From the NCBI GenBank assembly GCA_944332505.1, contig CALVKC010000003.1:140791-204790 (forward strand): a DNA stretch of 64,000 nucleotides, read 5' to 3'. Numbering within the stretch: position 1 is the first letter of the stretch; every line of letters begins with the position of its first letter. Below the pieces are notes generated by a model, which had not been told where the DNA came from, did not search any database, and saw nothing but the letters and a program-made list of their open reading frames with translations. Shown one piece after another: positions 1-9,099 of the stretch. Source of the DNA: an uncultured Bacilli bacterium. Its GTDB lineage: Bacteria > Bacillota_I > Bacilli_A > RF39 > UBA660. The position numbers were made by a program, and so were the translations under genes.

Positions 1-1
1 T

Positions 2-382
2 ATGCAAAATTTTATAATCAATAAAGATTCAGTATTACCAATATTAAGAATGGAATTAATATATGACGGTAGGTCGGATTTTAACAAATTTTGGGATGCG
101 ATACAAGATAGTACTATAACATTTACAATGACTAACATAGATACTAATATAATAAAAATTGCCAACGCACCATGCTATATCAAAAGAAAAGAAAATAATG
201 GATGTGTTACAGAGTATATAATATGTTATGATTGGCGTAAAAGAGATACTAAAGAAAGAGGTTCATATGAAGGTGTCTTTACTATAAATTTTAATGGTAA
301 TATCTCAAGTGAATCTATAACATACCCACAAGGCGAATTAAAAATGCCAATAGGAGAAAAATTAATAATTACAATACAATAA
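2..382 (+). CDS. Small putative virion/baseplate protein
   Basis: A 126-residue protein with an ATG at the second base of the window, so the true start could lie upstream. It has no signal peptide or membrane segment. It is rich in short beta-type stretches, and the N-terminal pattern (MQNFIINKDSVLPILRMEL, then DGRSDF) resembles small structural proteins of T4-like and Bacteroidota phages, possibly the N-terminal fold of baseplate upper proteins. That assignment is from memory of the pattern only. It converges with the polymerase operon and ends directly at a strong hairpin terminator. Confidence 0.55.
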   Translation: MQNFIINKDSVLPILRMELIYDGRSDFNKFWDAIQDSTITFTMTNIDTNIIKIANAPCYIKRKENNGCVTEYIICYDWRKRDTKERGSYEGVFTINFNGNISSESITYPQGELKMPIGEKLIITIQ

Positions 383-417
383 AAGATAATGGTAAAAAAA
401 TACCATTATCTTTTATT
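381..417. terminator. Bidirectional intrinsic terminator
   Basis: A 14-bp perfect stem (AAAAGATAATGGTA with its complement) around an A-rich loop, flanked by T-runs on both strands. It sits between the convergent small plus-strand gene and the C-terminal polymerase gene and can end both transcripts. Confidence 0.85.
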
Positions 418-419
418 TT

Positions 420-1991
420 TTAGACATTACTACTTATATAATTTTCATATTCATTCTCAGAATAATCTTTATATGTAATATCTTCAAAGATATACCCACC
501 AGTGCTAGGACACATTTCTGGCAATTTTACAAATCTAAATTTCATATCAGAGCCTAATGTAACTATACTACTAATTGATGATGGGATTGTTCCATTATCA
601 TTGAATTCATCAACGTCAGATTTAGAGAGGTTATTTATGGCATTTAAATATTTCTCATTTTCTTCTTTAAACACCAAATTTTCTTCTAATTTCTTAACTT
701 CTTTATATTCACTAACAAGTTTATTCCAATCAATACCACATTCATTAACAAATGGTGGTTCTTCATTAATAGATAACCAGTATTCTATTTCTTTACGTTC
801 TGGTGTCATTAATTGCTCATAAGTATCTTGGTCACAATCCTTGTATGGATGTCCGCTTACCAACTTACACTGTTCTTCAGTAAAATAAGGTCGTTCGTTA
901 GGATTTTGAATTAAGATATTATCTCGTATTTCGGTTGAAAAACATACCAATAATGGCTTAATGCGTTTATTAAATTGTTCAATATATTTAACTACATTAT
1001 ATTCATAATCATCGTTACATAATATATCACTATCCGCATCAATTATTTCGCTTGGAATCAATTTGCAATTTAAAACAATTTCATCCTCTTCTTTAACTAT
1101 AAATGGCTTTATAATTTCCTTAATTTCCTTAGTAGATAACTTTTTAACATCATAATTATCACCTAATTTTAATTTTAATAATTCTTTTTTTATTTTATTA
1201 TCCAATTCAACTATATCCCCATTATATTTAACGTATTGATGTGTAATGCGTTTAACATCTGTTTCAGTTTTTTTAGACCCAATGTTTATATAATATATGG
1301 TGTCATTAATATTAACATTAACATTATTTTGTATAACTAATTCATACCATGCTTGTCTAGATTTCTTAGAACCCGATTTAGTTAGTGTTTCGCAATCTTT
1401 TTTATATTCTTCTATTGTTTTTTTTATTTTACCTTTAGATGCAATATCCCTTAACGGTATTTGATAATTATATATTTTATTAATGTAATCATAGTAATTT
1501 TCCAAAAACTTCTGTCCGTTACCATTTAACAATAAATCAATACCATCATCTAAAAATTTTTCTATGTAACCAGACATTCTTCTAGATTTAATTGTGTTAC
1601 CAACTTTTTTTGTTTTACCATTTTCTAATAAATCCGCATAATTTTTACGAGAAAAATTTATTGTAGCTGAGCAATACTCATCAATCCCTAAACCCATTTT
1701 ATTAATACCACCATTAAACGGATGATTCAAGTATAAATCTTCGAACTCTGCAACATCAGCATCAACATCAATGTATTCTTTTCCTTTAACAGTATTTCTA
1801 CCTAAACCCTTTCCAACATAAGGATTTTCTTTTGTATATCTAAACGATTTAGGCATTTGAAAGTTAAAACCATCTGTATTTGATGCTATCATCATACCCA
1901 ATGCATTTACTACTGTACCATCTAAAGATATGTCATAGACATAATCATTTATTGAACCAATATTTTCTGTTTTAATTATTTTACTACACAT
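420..1991 (-). CDS. DNA polymerase B, C-terminal part with C-intein half
   Basis: A 523-residue protein. Residues 1-38 form a C-terminal split-intein half: beta strands with YVYDISLDG (block F type), ending ALGMMIASN, with the terminal Asn38 followed by Thr39 as the +1 nucleophile. The C-extein begins TDGFNF, which joined to the partner's ...PIVGD gives the family B polymerase motif C, GDTDG, with the catalytic Asp pair. The remaining ~485 residues match the end of the palm plus the thumb of a T4 gp43-like polymerase. It lies 12 bp downstream of the homing endonuclease gene in one minus-strand operon. The product is active only after protein trans-splicing with the 819-residue N-part. Penultimate intein residue is Ser rather than the usual His. 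Confidence 0.9.
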   Translation of the reverse strand: MCSKIIKTENIGSINDYVYDISLDGTVVNALGMMIASNTDGFNFQMPKSFRYTKENPYVGKGLGRNTVKGKEYIDVDADVAEFEDLYLNHPFNGGINKMGLGIDEYCSATINFSRKNYADLLENGKTKKVGNTIKSRRMSGYIEKFLDDGIDLLLNGNGQKFLENYYDYINKIYNYQIPLRDIASKGKIKKTIEEYKKDCETLTKSGSKKSRQAWYELVIQNNVNVNINDTIYYINIGSKKTETDVKRITHQYVKYNGDIVELDNKIKKELLKLKLGDNYDVKKLSTKEIKEIIKPFIVKEEDEIVLNCKLIPSEIIDADSDILCNDDYEYNVVKYIEQFNKRIKPLLVCFSTEIRDNILIQNPNERPYFTEEQCKLVSGHPYKDCDQDTYEQLMTPERKEIEYWLSINEEPPFVNECGIDWNKLVSEYKEVKKLEENLVFKEENEKYLNAINNLSKSDVDEFNDNGTIPSSISSIVTLGSDMKFRFVKLPEMCPSTGGYIFEDITYKDYSENEYENYISSNV

Positions 1992-2003
1992 AATTATTAA
2001 TTT

Positions 2004-3278
2004 TTAATTATTAAACCATTCATAACATAAACATCCACAGTCATAAATTCTATACCATTTTTTATTAAAGCAAAATTCATGTTCTGTCATATCTAATGGA
2101 CAATTATAATCTTTTACTAATATATCTTTGCGTAATGCAAATCTATTAATCCTCTGTTTATTAATTACATAAAAATAACTTGGTTTAGAAATATTATAAC
2201 ATGTAAAGCCTAACTTATTATATAAAGCACCTTTAGAATATCTTCTATCTGCATATGATACTATTGAATTTGGTTTTTTATTTTTTATAAAGAAATTAAA
2301 TAACTTACTTGCACCACCAACTACAGATGTATTTAATTTATTACAAAATCTTGTCATCTCATACTCGTGACGCTTATTATTAGTATTAATTCTAGGTTTA
2401 GAAAACATCATCATAGAAACTAATTCATCATTATAGTATAATCCATACCTATATTTTGAATTGCAATATCCTTGTAAATGATTTTCGTTAAAAAAATCAA
2501 CAGCATCTCTATAACTAACATTTTTTATTACGCATTCTCTAGCATAATACTTATTCACGTTTTTATTTAATGCGTTCCTAATAATAGATTTAACTATATC
2601 TTTTTTAAATTGCCACTCATCTTCATAGAACTGATATAATGAAATGTTATTAGCTAGTGCATTATTTAATTTTTTTAGGTGATAATCATATTCTTTATGT
2701 AATTCATTGTGCCAAAATAAACCATTTAATTCTACTCCTATCCTGTGACTAGGTATAAACATATCTATTTCCAACCCATTAAGTTCACACCTATCATTAG
2801 CTAATATTGTATCATCAACTAATGTCTGTATAAACATTTTCAACTCATCTTCTGGTTTAGATTTATTATTATAACATTTTGGACACCCCCCAAATGGTGA
2901 TGTTATATGGTCACATGCAATTTTTTTAAATATAGTATTACATTTCAAATGTTTAATGGTAATTAAACTATGTGAATTTTCATATTCTAAACTAATGTTA
3001 GGAAATGAATAACCACCATCAAATCTTTTTTCAGATTCATTAATAAAACTTTCATAATTAAATTTTCTCCAATTTTTAGCATATTCCTTCCCACATTCTG
3101 GGCAACCTTGACCTTGTAGGTGATTATGTGCAATTTGTTTGAAATCTCCATGTATTGGGCATGTTATAACTACTTTAGTTCTTTTATTTATATATTGTGT
3201 TTTGTCATATATATATTTATTATTATGGATAGCTTTTGCCCTTTCTACCCACTCATCTTGTGTTAATTTTTTTCCCAT
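2004..3278 (-). CDS. Vsr/EDxHD-type homing endonuclease in split intein
   Basis: A 424-residue protein. The N-terminus carries two CxxH/CPxC zinc-ribbon-like modules (VVITCPIHGDFKQ ... GCPECG near residues 37-62; a second ending GGCPKC near 138), typical of DNA-binding parts of phage homing endonucleases. The centre has the Vsr-like nuclease core: LEIDMFIP (E-x-D), then GVELNGLFWHN with the His. The C-terminal ~180 residues hold an extension seen in such enzymes (SYADRRYSKG, LYNKLGF). The gene sits exactly between the N- and C-halves of a split intein in the polymerase, overlapping the N-part by 16 nt. This matches the known fractured-gene arrangement with an I-Bth0305I-type endonuclease (Dassa et al. 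type). The expected role is to cut intein-less polymerase alleles and spread the cassette. Confidence 0.85.
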   Translation of the reverse strand: MGKKLTQDEWVERAKAIHNNKYIYDKTQYINKRTKVVITCPIHGDFKQIAHNHLQGQGCPECGKEYAKNWRKFNYESFINESEKRFDGGYSFPNISLEYENSHSLITIKHLKCNTIFKKIACDHITSPFGGCPKCYNNKSKPEDELKMFIQTLVDDTILANDRCELNGLEIDMFIPSHRIGVELNGLFWHNELHKEYDYHLKKLNNALANNISLYQFYEDEWQFKKDIVKSIIRNALNKNVNKYYARECVIKNVSYRDAVDFFNENHLQGYCNSKYRYGLYYNDELVSMMMFSKPRINTNNKRHEYEMTRFCNKLNTSVVGGASKLFNFFIKNKKPNSIVSYADRRYSKGALYNKLGFTCYNISKPSYFYVINKQRINRFALRKDILVKDYNCPLDMTEHEFCFNKKWYRIYDCGCLCYEWFNN

Positions 3279-5722
3279 TGTATTCTATTTCTAAGAAATA
3301 ATATTCCAGCTTTAAATGTTTTAGATTTATTTTCAATATTAAAATCGGTTATATTATTAATAAAATAAATAATTTTATTAATATCTTTTTCATTTAAAAT
3401 CTGAATAGGTATTCTATCAATAACATTACGTTTAATTAATGATAAAATAATCTTAATTTCGTTAATTGATAGTGATTTATTTAATATACTATTTACCTTT
3501 ATTTTATCATCATACAACTCTAGTTTAGTATCTTTAGTAATTTGTGATGGTTTAATTTTTTCTTTATTTTTATCAAATAGACTATGGTCTTCAGTTACAT
3601 TAATTTCAGCATCACCAAAAGATACTTTATATATATCTTTATTAGTTTTATGTCGATAAATATAATTTGGCGTTACCCACCCACTTCTACATAAAACTTT
3701 ATATTTTTTTTCAGAATAATCATATTCTCTGTTCAAAGCATCAATTTTAATAGAGTTATAATCCATTAATTCACCAATCGGTTTGATATCAATCAAATTA
3801 TTTAAGTCATATTTAATAAATACTGGAGTATCACTTGTAAATGAATCACCGACAATTGGTGTGTATCCTATATTCGTAAAATGACTAATCATCAATCTTA
3901 ATGACATTCTACCAATACATGTGGTTTTTTCCGCACAAACAATATCACCCATTGGAAATACATCAGGCGCTCCAAAAGAACCGAAAAATGAATTAGCTAA
4001 AATTTTTAACGGTAACTGTTTTTTATCGTTTGCTGATGCTTCAGCTTCCCAATGTTGTTTCGTCGCCTCTAATTTAGCCTTTTCTTCATCTGAGCCAACA
4101 AAATTTTCCAATTGTTTCTTTATCTTTTTAGCCATTTTACTAGCATCACCTTTTAAAGCTTTATATTTTTCACGCTCACTTAGCACATATTCTAACATCA
4201 TTAACATTGAATTAGATATATCTAGTTTACTACCAATATTCCAAGTTAAAATTATTGATGGGTACAATGAATTATAGTCTAGTTTAACTACTCTATCAGC
4301 ATATCCTACTTTTAACAATCTAGACAAACCACCAGTAAATCTCTTAGATGGTGCAAATGAAGGAGCTGCTAAATTTTGTTCATAACACCATGCTAATAAA
4401 ATAAGTTTCCAAATACCAGCTGTACCCATTGTACATGCTCTTTGAAATGTAGTTGGTAGTAATTTACCAATCAAGAAATTGGATTCATTTAATGTTAATT
4501 CAACTTTATCAGTTTCCCAAATATCATCCAACAAATATCTTTCAACTATATATTTACCACTTTTATACTCATACCCATCCAATAATGGTCTTTTATCAGT
4601 AATTTTATACCAATCCCCATTTAAATCATTAAATGCATAGCTATAATCGTTAGTATCTGACCATATTGTACTAATTTGATTTCCTGGCACATAAACACGA
4701 TTATTTTTTTTCAAATCTAAATATTTTGTTACATATTTCAAATTGGCTAACTTCATATTAGAATCTATCGCTTGTGCTCGTCTTACAGCATGTAACGAAT
4801 CAACAATATTATGACCCCACATAATTGTAGGTCTGAAATATTCAACCTCACCACCCAACTTCAAAACAGTTTCTTTATTCTTTTTATATATTGGATGCTT
4901 AAAAAATTTTAATGATATATCCTCTAAAGATGTACCTAATTTTTGGCATCTAACCATTATAAAATTCCAGTCAAATAACTCTGAATTATGACCAGCAATA
5001 ACATCTGGTTTTTCAGATGCTAATATTGAAACAAATTCAATTATCGCTTTTAGCTCGTTTATTTTTCGTTCATCACCTTCACCAGTAATCGTGATTATTT
5101 TTTCAAAACCCTTATTTGTTCTAATACCAATTTGGTCAATAGCATGAATTTCTGGGTTCAAACCTTGTGTTTCCAAGTCAAATTGTAATCTTTTTAAATC
5201 ATCGTAGTTATCATAACCCTTGAATAATCTTTTGCCACTATAAATCATATATTGCTCAACGGGTGAAACTGCTAAAAACTCTCGATTATGTATGATATTC
5301 TCATTGCTTTCTTTAGACTTTTTATTACCATAAATAGGTGTAGATGCTAAATTAAAGAATGTTAAAAATTTCTGATATGACATTCTTTTTTTAGCATAAA
5401 AAATATATTTATAGCCATTCTCTAAACGTTCTGATGTTAATGAAGATTCAGTTTTAGTAATAAGTGATTTAACACCGATACCAAACTCATTTAGCTTCTG
5501 TTTAAGCTGTTTTCTATCACCATTAAACATTCTTATGGCTGCGCTGTTTTTAGCCCATACAAAGGGCTTAAAATCATCTAATTTAACTCGTTTTTCATTA
5601 TTTTTATTAACAAATATTATACTAACTTGGTCATCATTATAATCACATTCTATACTTATTATTCTTTCCATCGGGTCATGACCATGAAGAAAAACATTTA
5701 TCAATTCAGTATTATTTTTCAT
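3263..5722 (-). CDS. DNA polymerase B, N-terminal part with N-intein half
   Basis: An 819-residue protein. Residues 1-626 are the N-extein: 3'-5' exonuclease Exo I FDLET (D182, E184), Exo II AGHNSELFDWNF (N246, D251), Exo III YLLDD (~396-400), Pol motif A DYNSLYPSI (D482) and motif B KILANSFFGSFGA (~573). The extein stops at PIVGD, the first half of motif C. The intein begins at Ser627 (SFTSDTPV, block A) and has the block B VTEDHSLF, followed by a further ~100 residues without recognised intein blocks. It needs trans-splicing with the 523-residue C-part to build the GDTDG catalytic motif. The gene opens the minus operon; no clear promoter consensus was found in its A/T-rich leader. Confidence 0.92.
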   Translation of the reverse strand: MKNNTELINVFLHGHDPMERIISIECDYNDDQVSIIFVNKNNEKRVKLDDFKPFVWAKNSAAIRMFNGDRKQLKQKLNEFGIGVKSLITKTESSLTSERLENGYKYIFYAKKRMSYQKFLTFFNLASTPIYGNKKSKESNENIIHNREFLAVSPVEQYMIYSGKRLFKGYDNYDDLKRLQFDLETQGLNPEIHAIDQIGIRTNKGFEKIITITGEGDERKINELKAIIEFVSILASEKPDVIAGHNSELFDWNFIMVRCQKLGTSLEDISLKFFKHPIYKKNKETVLKLGGEVEYFRPTIMWGHNIVDSLHAVRRAQAIDSNMKLANLKYVTKYLDLKKNNRVYVPGNQISTIWSDTNDYSYAFNDLNGDWYKITDKRPLLDGYEYKSGKYIVERYLLDDIWETDKVELTLNESNFLIGKLLPTTFQRACTMGTAGIWKLILLAWCYEQNLAAPSFAPSKRFTGGLSRLLKVGYADRVVKLDYNSLYPSIILTWNIGSKLDISNSMLMMLEYVLSEREKYKALKGDASKMAKKIKKQLENFVGSDEEKAKLEATKQHWEAEASANDKKQLPLKILANSFFGSFGAPDVFPMGDIVCAEKTTCIGRMSLRLMISHFTNIGYTPIVGDSFTSDTPVFIKYDLNNLIDIKPIGELMDYNSIKIDALNREYDYSEKKYKVLCRSGWVTPNYIYRHKTNKDIYKVSFGDAEINVTEDHSLFDKNKEKIKPSQITKDTKLELYDDKIKVNSILNKSLSINEIKIILSLIKRNVIDRIPIQILNEKDINKIIYFINNITDFNIENKSKTFKAGILFLRNRIQWEKN

Positions 5723-5791
5723 ATAACATAATTTAAGTTAAAAATTTTTATGTAAAAATATATAAAAAAATATTTAAAACAAAATATATCT

Positions 5792-5824
5792 AAAAAAAAA
5801 GAGAGGTTTAAACCTCTCTTTTTT
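5792..5824 (-). terminator. Intrinsic terminator after fibre gene
   Basis: Perfect stem AAAAAGAGAGGTTT/AAACCTCTCTTTTT with T-rich flank on the minus strand. It overlaps the stop codon of the 1082-residue fibre gene and separates it from the polymerase operon downstream. Confidence 0.85.
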
Positions 5825-8800
5825 AATATGTACCAAAATCATAATTTTCAGTTATATATAAACCATCATCTTTAACTTGAATTATATTATCTGGTTCTGC
5901 TGATATTTTTACGTCTACTTTTAATGTAGAACTATCTTCAGTTTTTGTTAATGTTAATGTTGTGGTATTAGTATCTTCCGTTAATAAATTAGCACCAGAT
6001 TTTAATGCATCTAATTCATCTTGAATACCATCTATAGTTGTGTCTATACCATCTAATCTGCTAGTATGTTCACTTACTGTCTTTTCTAACTCTTCAATTG
6101 AAGAAGTATTACCACCAACACTTCCTTCAATAGATGTTAATCTATTATTTATATTAACAATTGCCGTTTCTACATTTGTACCAACTGAATCAGATAACTT
6201 AATATCCAAGGCTTTATTTGAAGCATATAGATTACCATTAGTATTCTGTAATAAGTTACCACTTTCTGGTGTTGCTAATTTTAAATCGGCTTTCAATACA
6301 TCTGGCTTACCATCACTACCAATAACTTTTTCAAGTCTTATAACACTAGTATCTCTATCTTCTACAACCCATTCATTATACAAATCAGAAACTGGAACTT
6401 CAACTGTTTGTTCAACACCGTCTTCATCATCATAAACAATAACTAATTTTTTTGAATCACTATCATATGTAATATGTTTAATGATAGAACCAACATTTAA
6501 TCTTATATCTTTACTATCGTTATTAGATGTAAGTAATGTTAATACATTAGTTGCACTATTATAAGATAAATCAACGCTTGCAAATAAAGCACCATCCTTA
6601 TTGATAATATTTTTACTAGCTGTTGATATATTAACTTTACCAGATAATTTATAACCATCATTTGGTGAATTAGATGATTTAGTCAATGTAATACTTTCAG
6701 TATTTTCCACTGAGCATGTTAAATCTTTACCTTGCTGTTCAACAGTTTTTTGTAAAGAATCTAATTTAGTTGATTCAACTTGTAAAGCATCTGATACTCT
6801 TGAAATGTCATTTGTTATTTGCGTATCAGCTTTTTCACGATTTGAAACTTCTGATGCTAAATTTCGTTCAATTTCACCTAATTTAATATTAACTTCACCA
6901 TCTGCATTAGTTCTATTTGCAATTTCATCTGCTAATGAAGATTCTAATGTTGATATTTTACCCTCAGATGTTGTCTTATGTGCGGTAAATTCACTATAAA
7001 TTCTAGTTTCTTCACCTTTAGCGCGTTCAGTTTCTTTAGTTAACGCTGTATCAAACTCAGAGTCTTTATTAGTAGAGCGTTCAATCTCAGATTTTAAGCT
7101 CGAATCTAAATTTTTTATAGTTTCAGTTATTTGACTATTAACTGTGCTTTGTTTATTAATAGCAGTATCAAATTTATCTTCAATCCTTTTTTCTTCTCCA
7201 GTAGCTCTGAGAACTTCATTTGAAATAGCTGTTTTATTTTCTGTTTCAGCTGATGTTGCTCTTAATGTTTCATCCTTAATTGCAGTACTATTAGCTTGAA
7301 TTCCAGCTTTATTTTCTGTTTCAGCTAAAATAGCTCTATCTCTTTCCGCATCAATGTTAGATTGCAAAGCTAAATCAGCTTGTTCCCTAGCCAATGTTTC
7401 TTGTTTAACAATATTACGTATTGACCCCTCAATATTTTCATCACCATTAATTGCATCTAATGCATCTTTGACTGTTATATTATTATGGCGAATATTATCT
7501 GAAGTACCCTTAACATGTAAAGCATGACCAACAACCCTTAAAATATTATCTGATGTTGATGCAATATTCACATCAGCCGATAATTTATCTTTCCCTGCTG
7601 TCTGATGCTCTGTTTTAGTTAATGTAACGGTATGGTTAGTATTATCAACTTCCCATTCTTCCAATAAAGAAGATACTGGTACTCTAATTTCTTTAATTTC
7701 ACCATTGGCATCTTTATATGTTATAACAATTTCTTCAGTTAAGGAATCATAATATATTGTTTCAAGAAAAGAAATGTTGTTTAACTCTATCTCTTTAACA
7801 ACTGAGCCACCATCTTTATCTGTTTTAGTAAATTTAAGTGTATTTCTATTAGTAATGTATTCTAATTCTACATTTGAAAAGATTCCGTCCTCTTTTCTGA
7901 AAATAATATTACCGTCATGCTGTGAAACGTTACAATCAACTTCATCTAAAGCTTGCTTAACAGTAATTATTTTACCATTTTTCAGATACTTTATATTATC
8001 TGCAATACCATCAACATATAATGCTTTACCATTTTCAGTTTTTTTAAGTATATTATATGGTTTATAATCACTTTCAGCAATTCTAACATCAGCCTTTAAT
8101 ATGTCTTGATAATCGTCAGCACCTCTTAATCTATCTTCAGATTTAACAGCCTCTTTTGTTAGAATTATTGGTGTATCAGAAAATTCACCCATAACTTTCC
8201 ACTCACCAATTAATTTACTTAAATCAATTGAAATTGTATCGTTACCATCAATTGGTTCTTTCAATTTTAATATTAATGATTCTGTTTTAGTATCATAACT
8301 ACCATCAATCACATGATTTTCAATTGGTAACATGAACTCTTGAATTGAATCGTTAACACCAAAAATTAATTTATTTTCTTGAGGATTATATTCCATTCTA
8401 ACATTTGAGAAAATACCATCCTCTTGAGTTAAAATAATATTATTTAAATTACAGTTACCAACTGTTTTATAATTAGCTATTTTAACATTACTAGATAATG
8501 TAGAACCACTTTCATCTTTAACTAATTGATGCTTAATTGTTTGTGTTTCTTCAACTTCAAAATTTTTCAAGGTTAAAATTTCAGAATCAATTGCATCTAT
8601 TCTAGCCAATAATTTAGAATAATTATCACTTATAGCTTTAGATAATAATTTATCAGCTTCAGTTAATGATGTTGCTAATTTTAAATTTTCGTCATCAACA
8701 TCCGCAACATAATTACCATTTTCATTTAAGCCACAAGCGGTGATTATATTACTTATAATACTTTTTAATTCACTAAGTCCTTCACTACTTTCACCTAACT

Positions 8801-9071
8801 GTTCTTTAATTTCGTTAATACTATTCTCAACATCAGCAAAATCAATAAAAAACACTTGATTAAATTTTGAAGGCTTTTTACCATCACCAACTGAACCTAT
8901 TGCTAATATTATATTAGGATTTTTTTCATCTCCATATTTTAACACCATCGGTTCGGCATAAAGAGCTGGGCGATTAAAACTGATTAAATCACCCATAGTA
9001 ACATACTCTTTAGCTTCTATACTTGTTTTAAATAATGTTTCACAATGAACAAATTGTAATCTATTTTCCAT
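5823..9071 (-). CDS. Large repetitive tail-fibre protein
   Basis: A 1082-residue virion protein, probably a trimeric fibre. Residues ~1-90 form a conserved attachment-like head. A beta-rich module occurs about three times (residues ~170-300, 380-530, 790-950), with variants of D-G-I-F-S-N-V, of Y(D)S..(E/K)(L/E)VI.Y.D and of VPVS.L..EW.V, each followed by a D(V/L)(K/N)(I/L)A segment. Between modules two and three lies a ~250-residue coiled coil rich in E-T-E-N and R-A-x-x-E heptads. The C-terminus repeats LTKTEDSST...VDVKISAEPDNII and ends YDFGTY, similar to the end of the neighbouring fibre (DSNYGTF), so both may share a C-terminal cap. It is co-directional with two more fibre genes. Assignment as fibre is from architecture; receptor unknown. 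Confidence 0.8.
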   Translation of the reverse strand: MENRLQFVHCETLFKTSIEAKEYVTMGDLISFNRPALYAEPMVLKYGDEKNPNIILAIGSVGDGKKPSKFNQVFFIDFADVENSINEIKEQLGESSEGLSELKSIISNIITACGLNENGNYVADVDDENLKLATSLTEADKLLSKAISDNYSKLLARIDAIDSEILTLKNFEVEETQTIKHQLVKDESGSTLSSNVKIANYKTVGNCNLNNIILTQEDGIFSNVRMEYNPQENKLIFGVNDSIQEFMLPIENHVIDGSYDTKTESLILKLKEPIDGNDTISIDLSKLIGEWKVMGEFSDTPIILTKEAVKSEDRLRGADDYQDILKADVRIAESDYKPYNILKKTENGKALYVDGIADNIKYLKNGKIITVKQALDEVDCNVSQHDGNIIFRKEDGIFSNVELEYITNRNTLKFTKTDKDGGSVVKEIELNNISFLETIYYDSLTEEIVITYKDANGEIKEIRVPVSSLLEEWEVDNTNHTVTLTKTEHQTAGKDKLSADVNIASTSDNILRVVGHALHVKGTSDNIRHNNITVKDALDAINGDENIEGSIRNIVKQETLAREQADLALQSNIDAERDRAILAETENKAGIQANSTAIKDETLRATSAETENKTAISNEVLRATGEEKRIEDKFDTAINKQSTVNSQITETIKNLDSSLKSEIERSTNKDSEFDTALTKETERAKGEETRIYSEFTAHKTTSEGKISTLESSLADEIANRTNADGEVNIKLGEIERNLASEVSNREKADTQITNDISRVSDALQVESTKLDSLQKTVEQQGKDLTCSVENTESITLTKSSNSPNDGYKLSGKVNISTASKNIINKDGALFASVDLSYNSATNVLTLLTSNNDSKDIRLNVGSIIKHITYDSDSKKLVIVYDDEDGVEQTVEVPVSDLYNEWVVEDRDTSVIRLEKVIGSDGKPDVLKADLKLATPESGNLLQNTNGNLYASNKALDIKLSDSVGTNVETAIVNINNRLTSIEGSVGGNTSSIEELEKTVSEHTSRLDGIDTTIDGIQDELDALKSGANLLTEDTNTTTLTLTKTEDSSTLKVDVKISAEPDNIIQVKDDGLYITENYDFGTY

Positions 9072-9099
9072 ATGATATTATTGTTTTAGATTATTTTTA

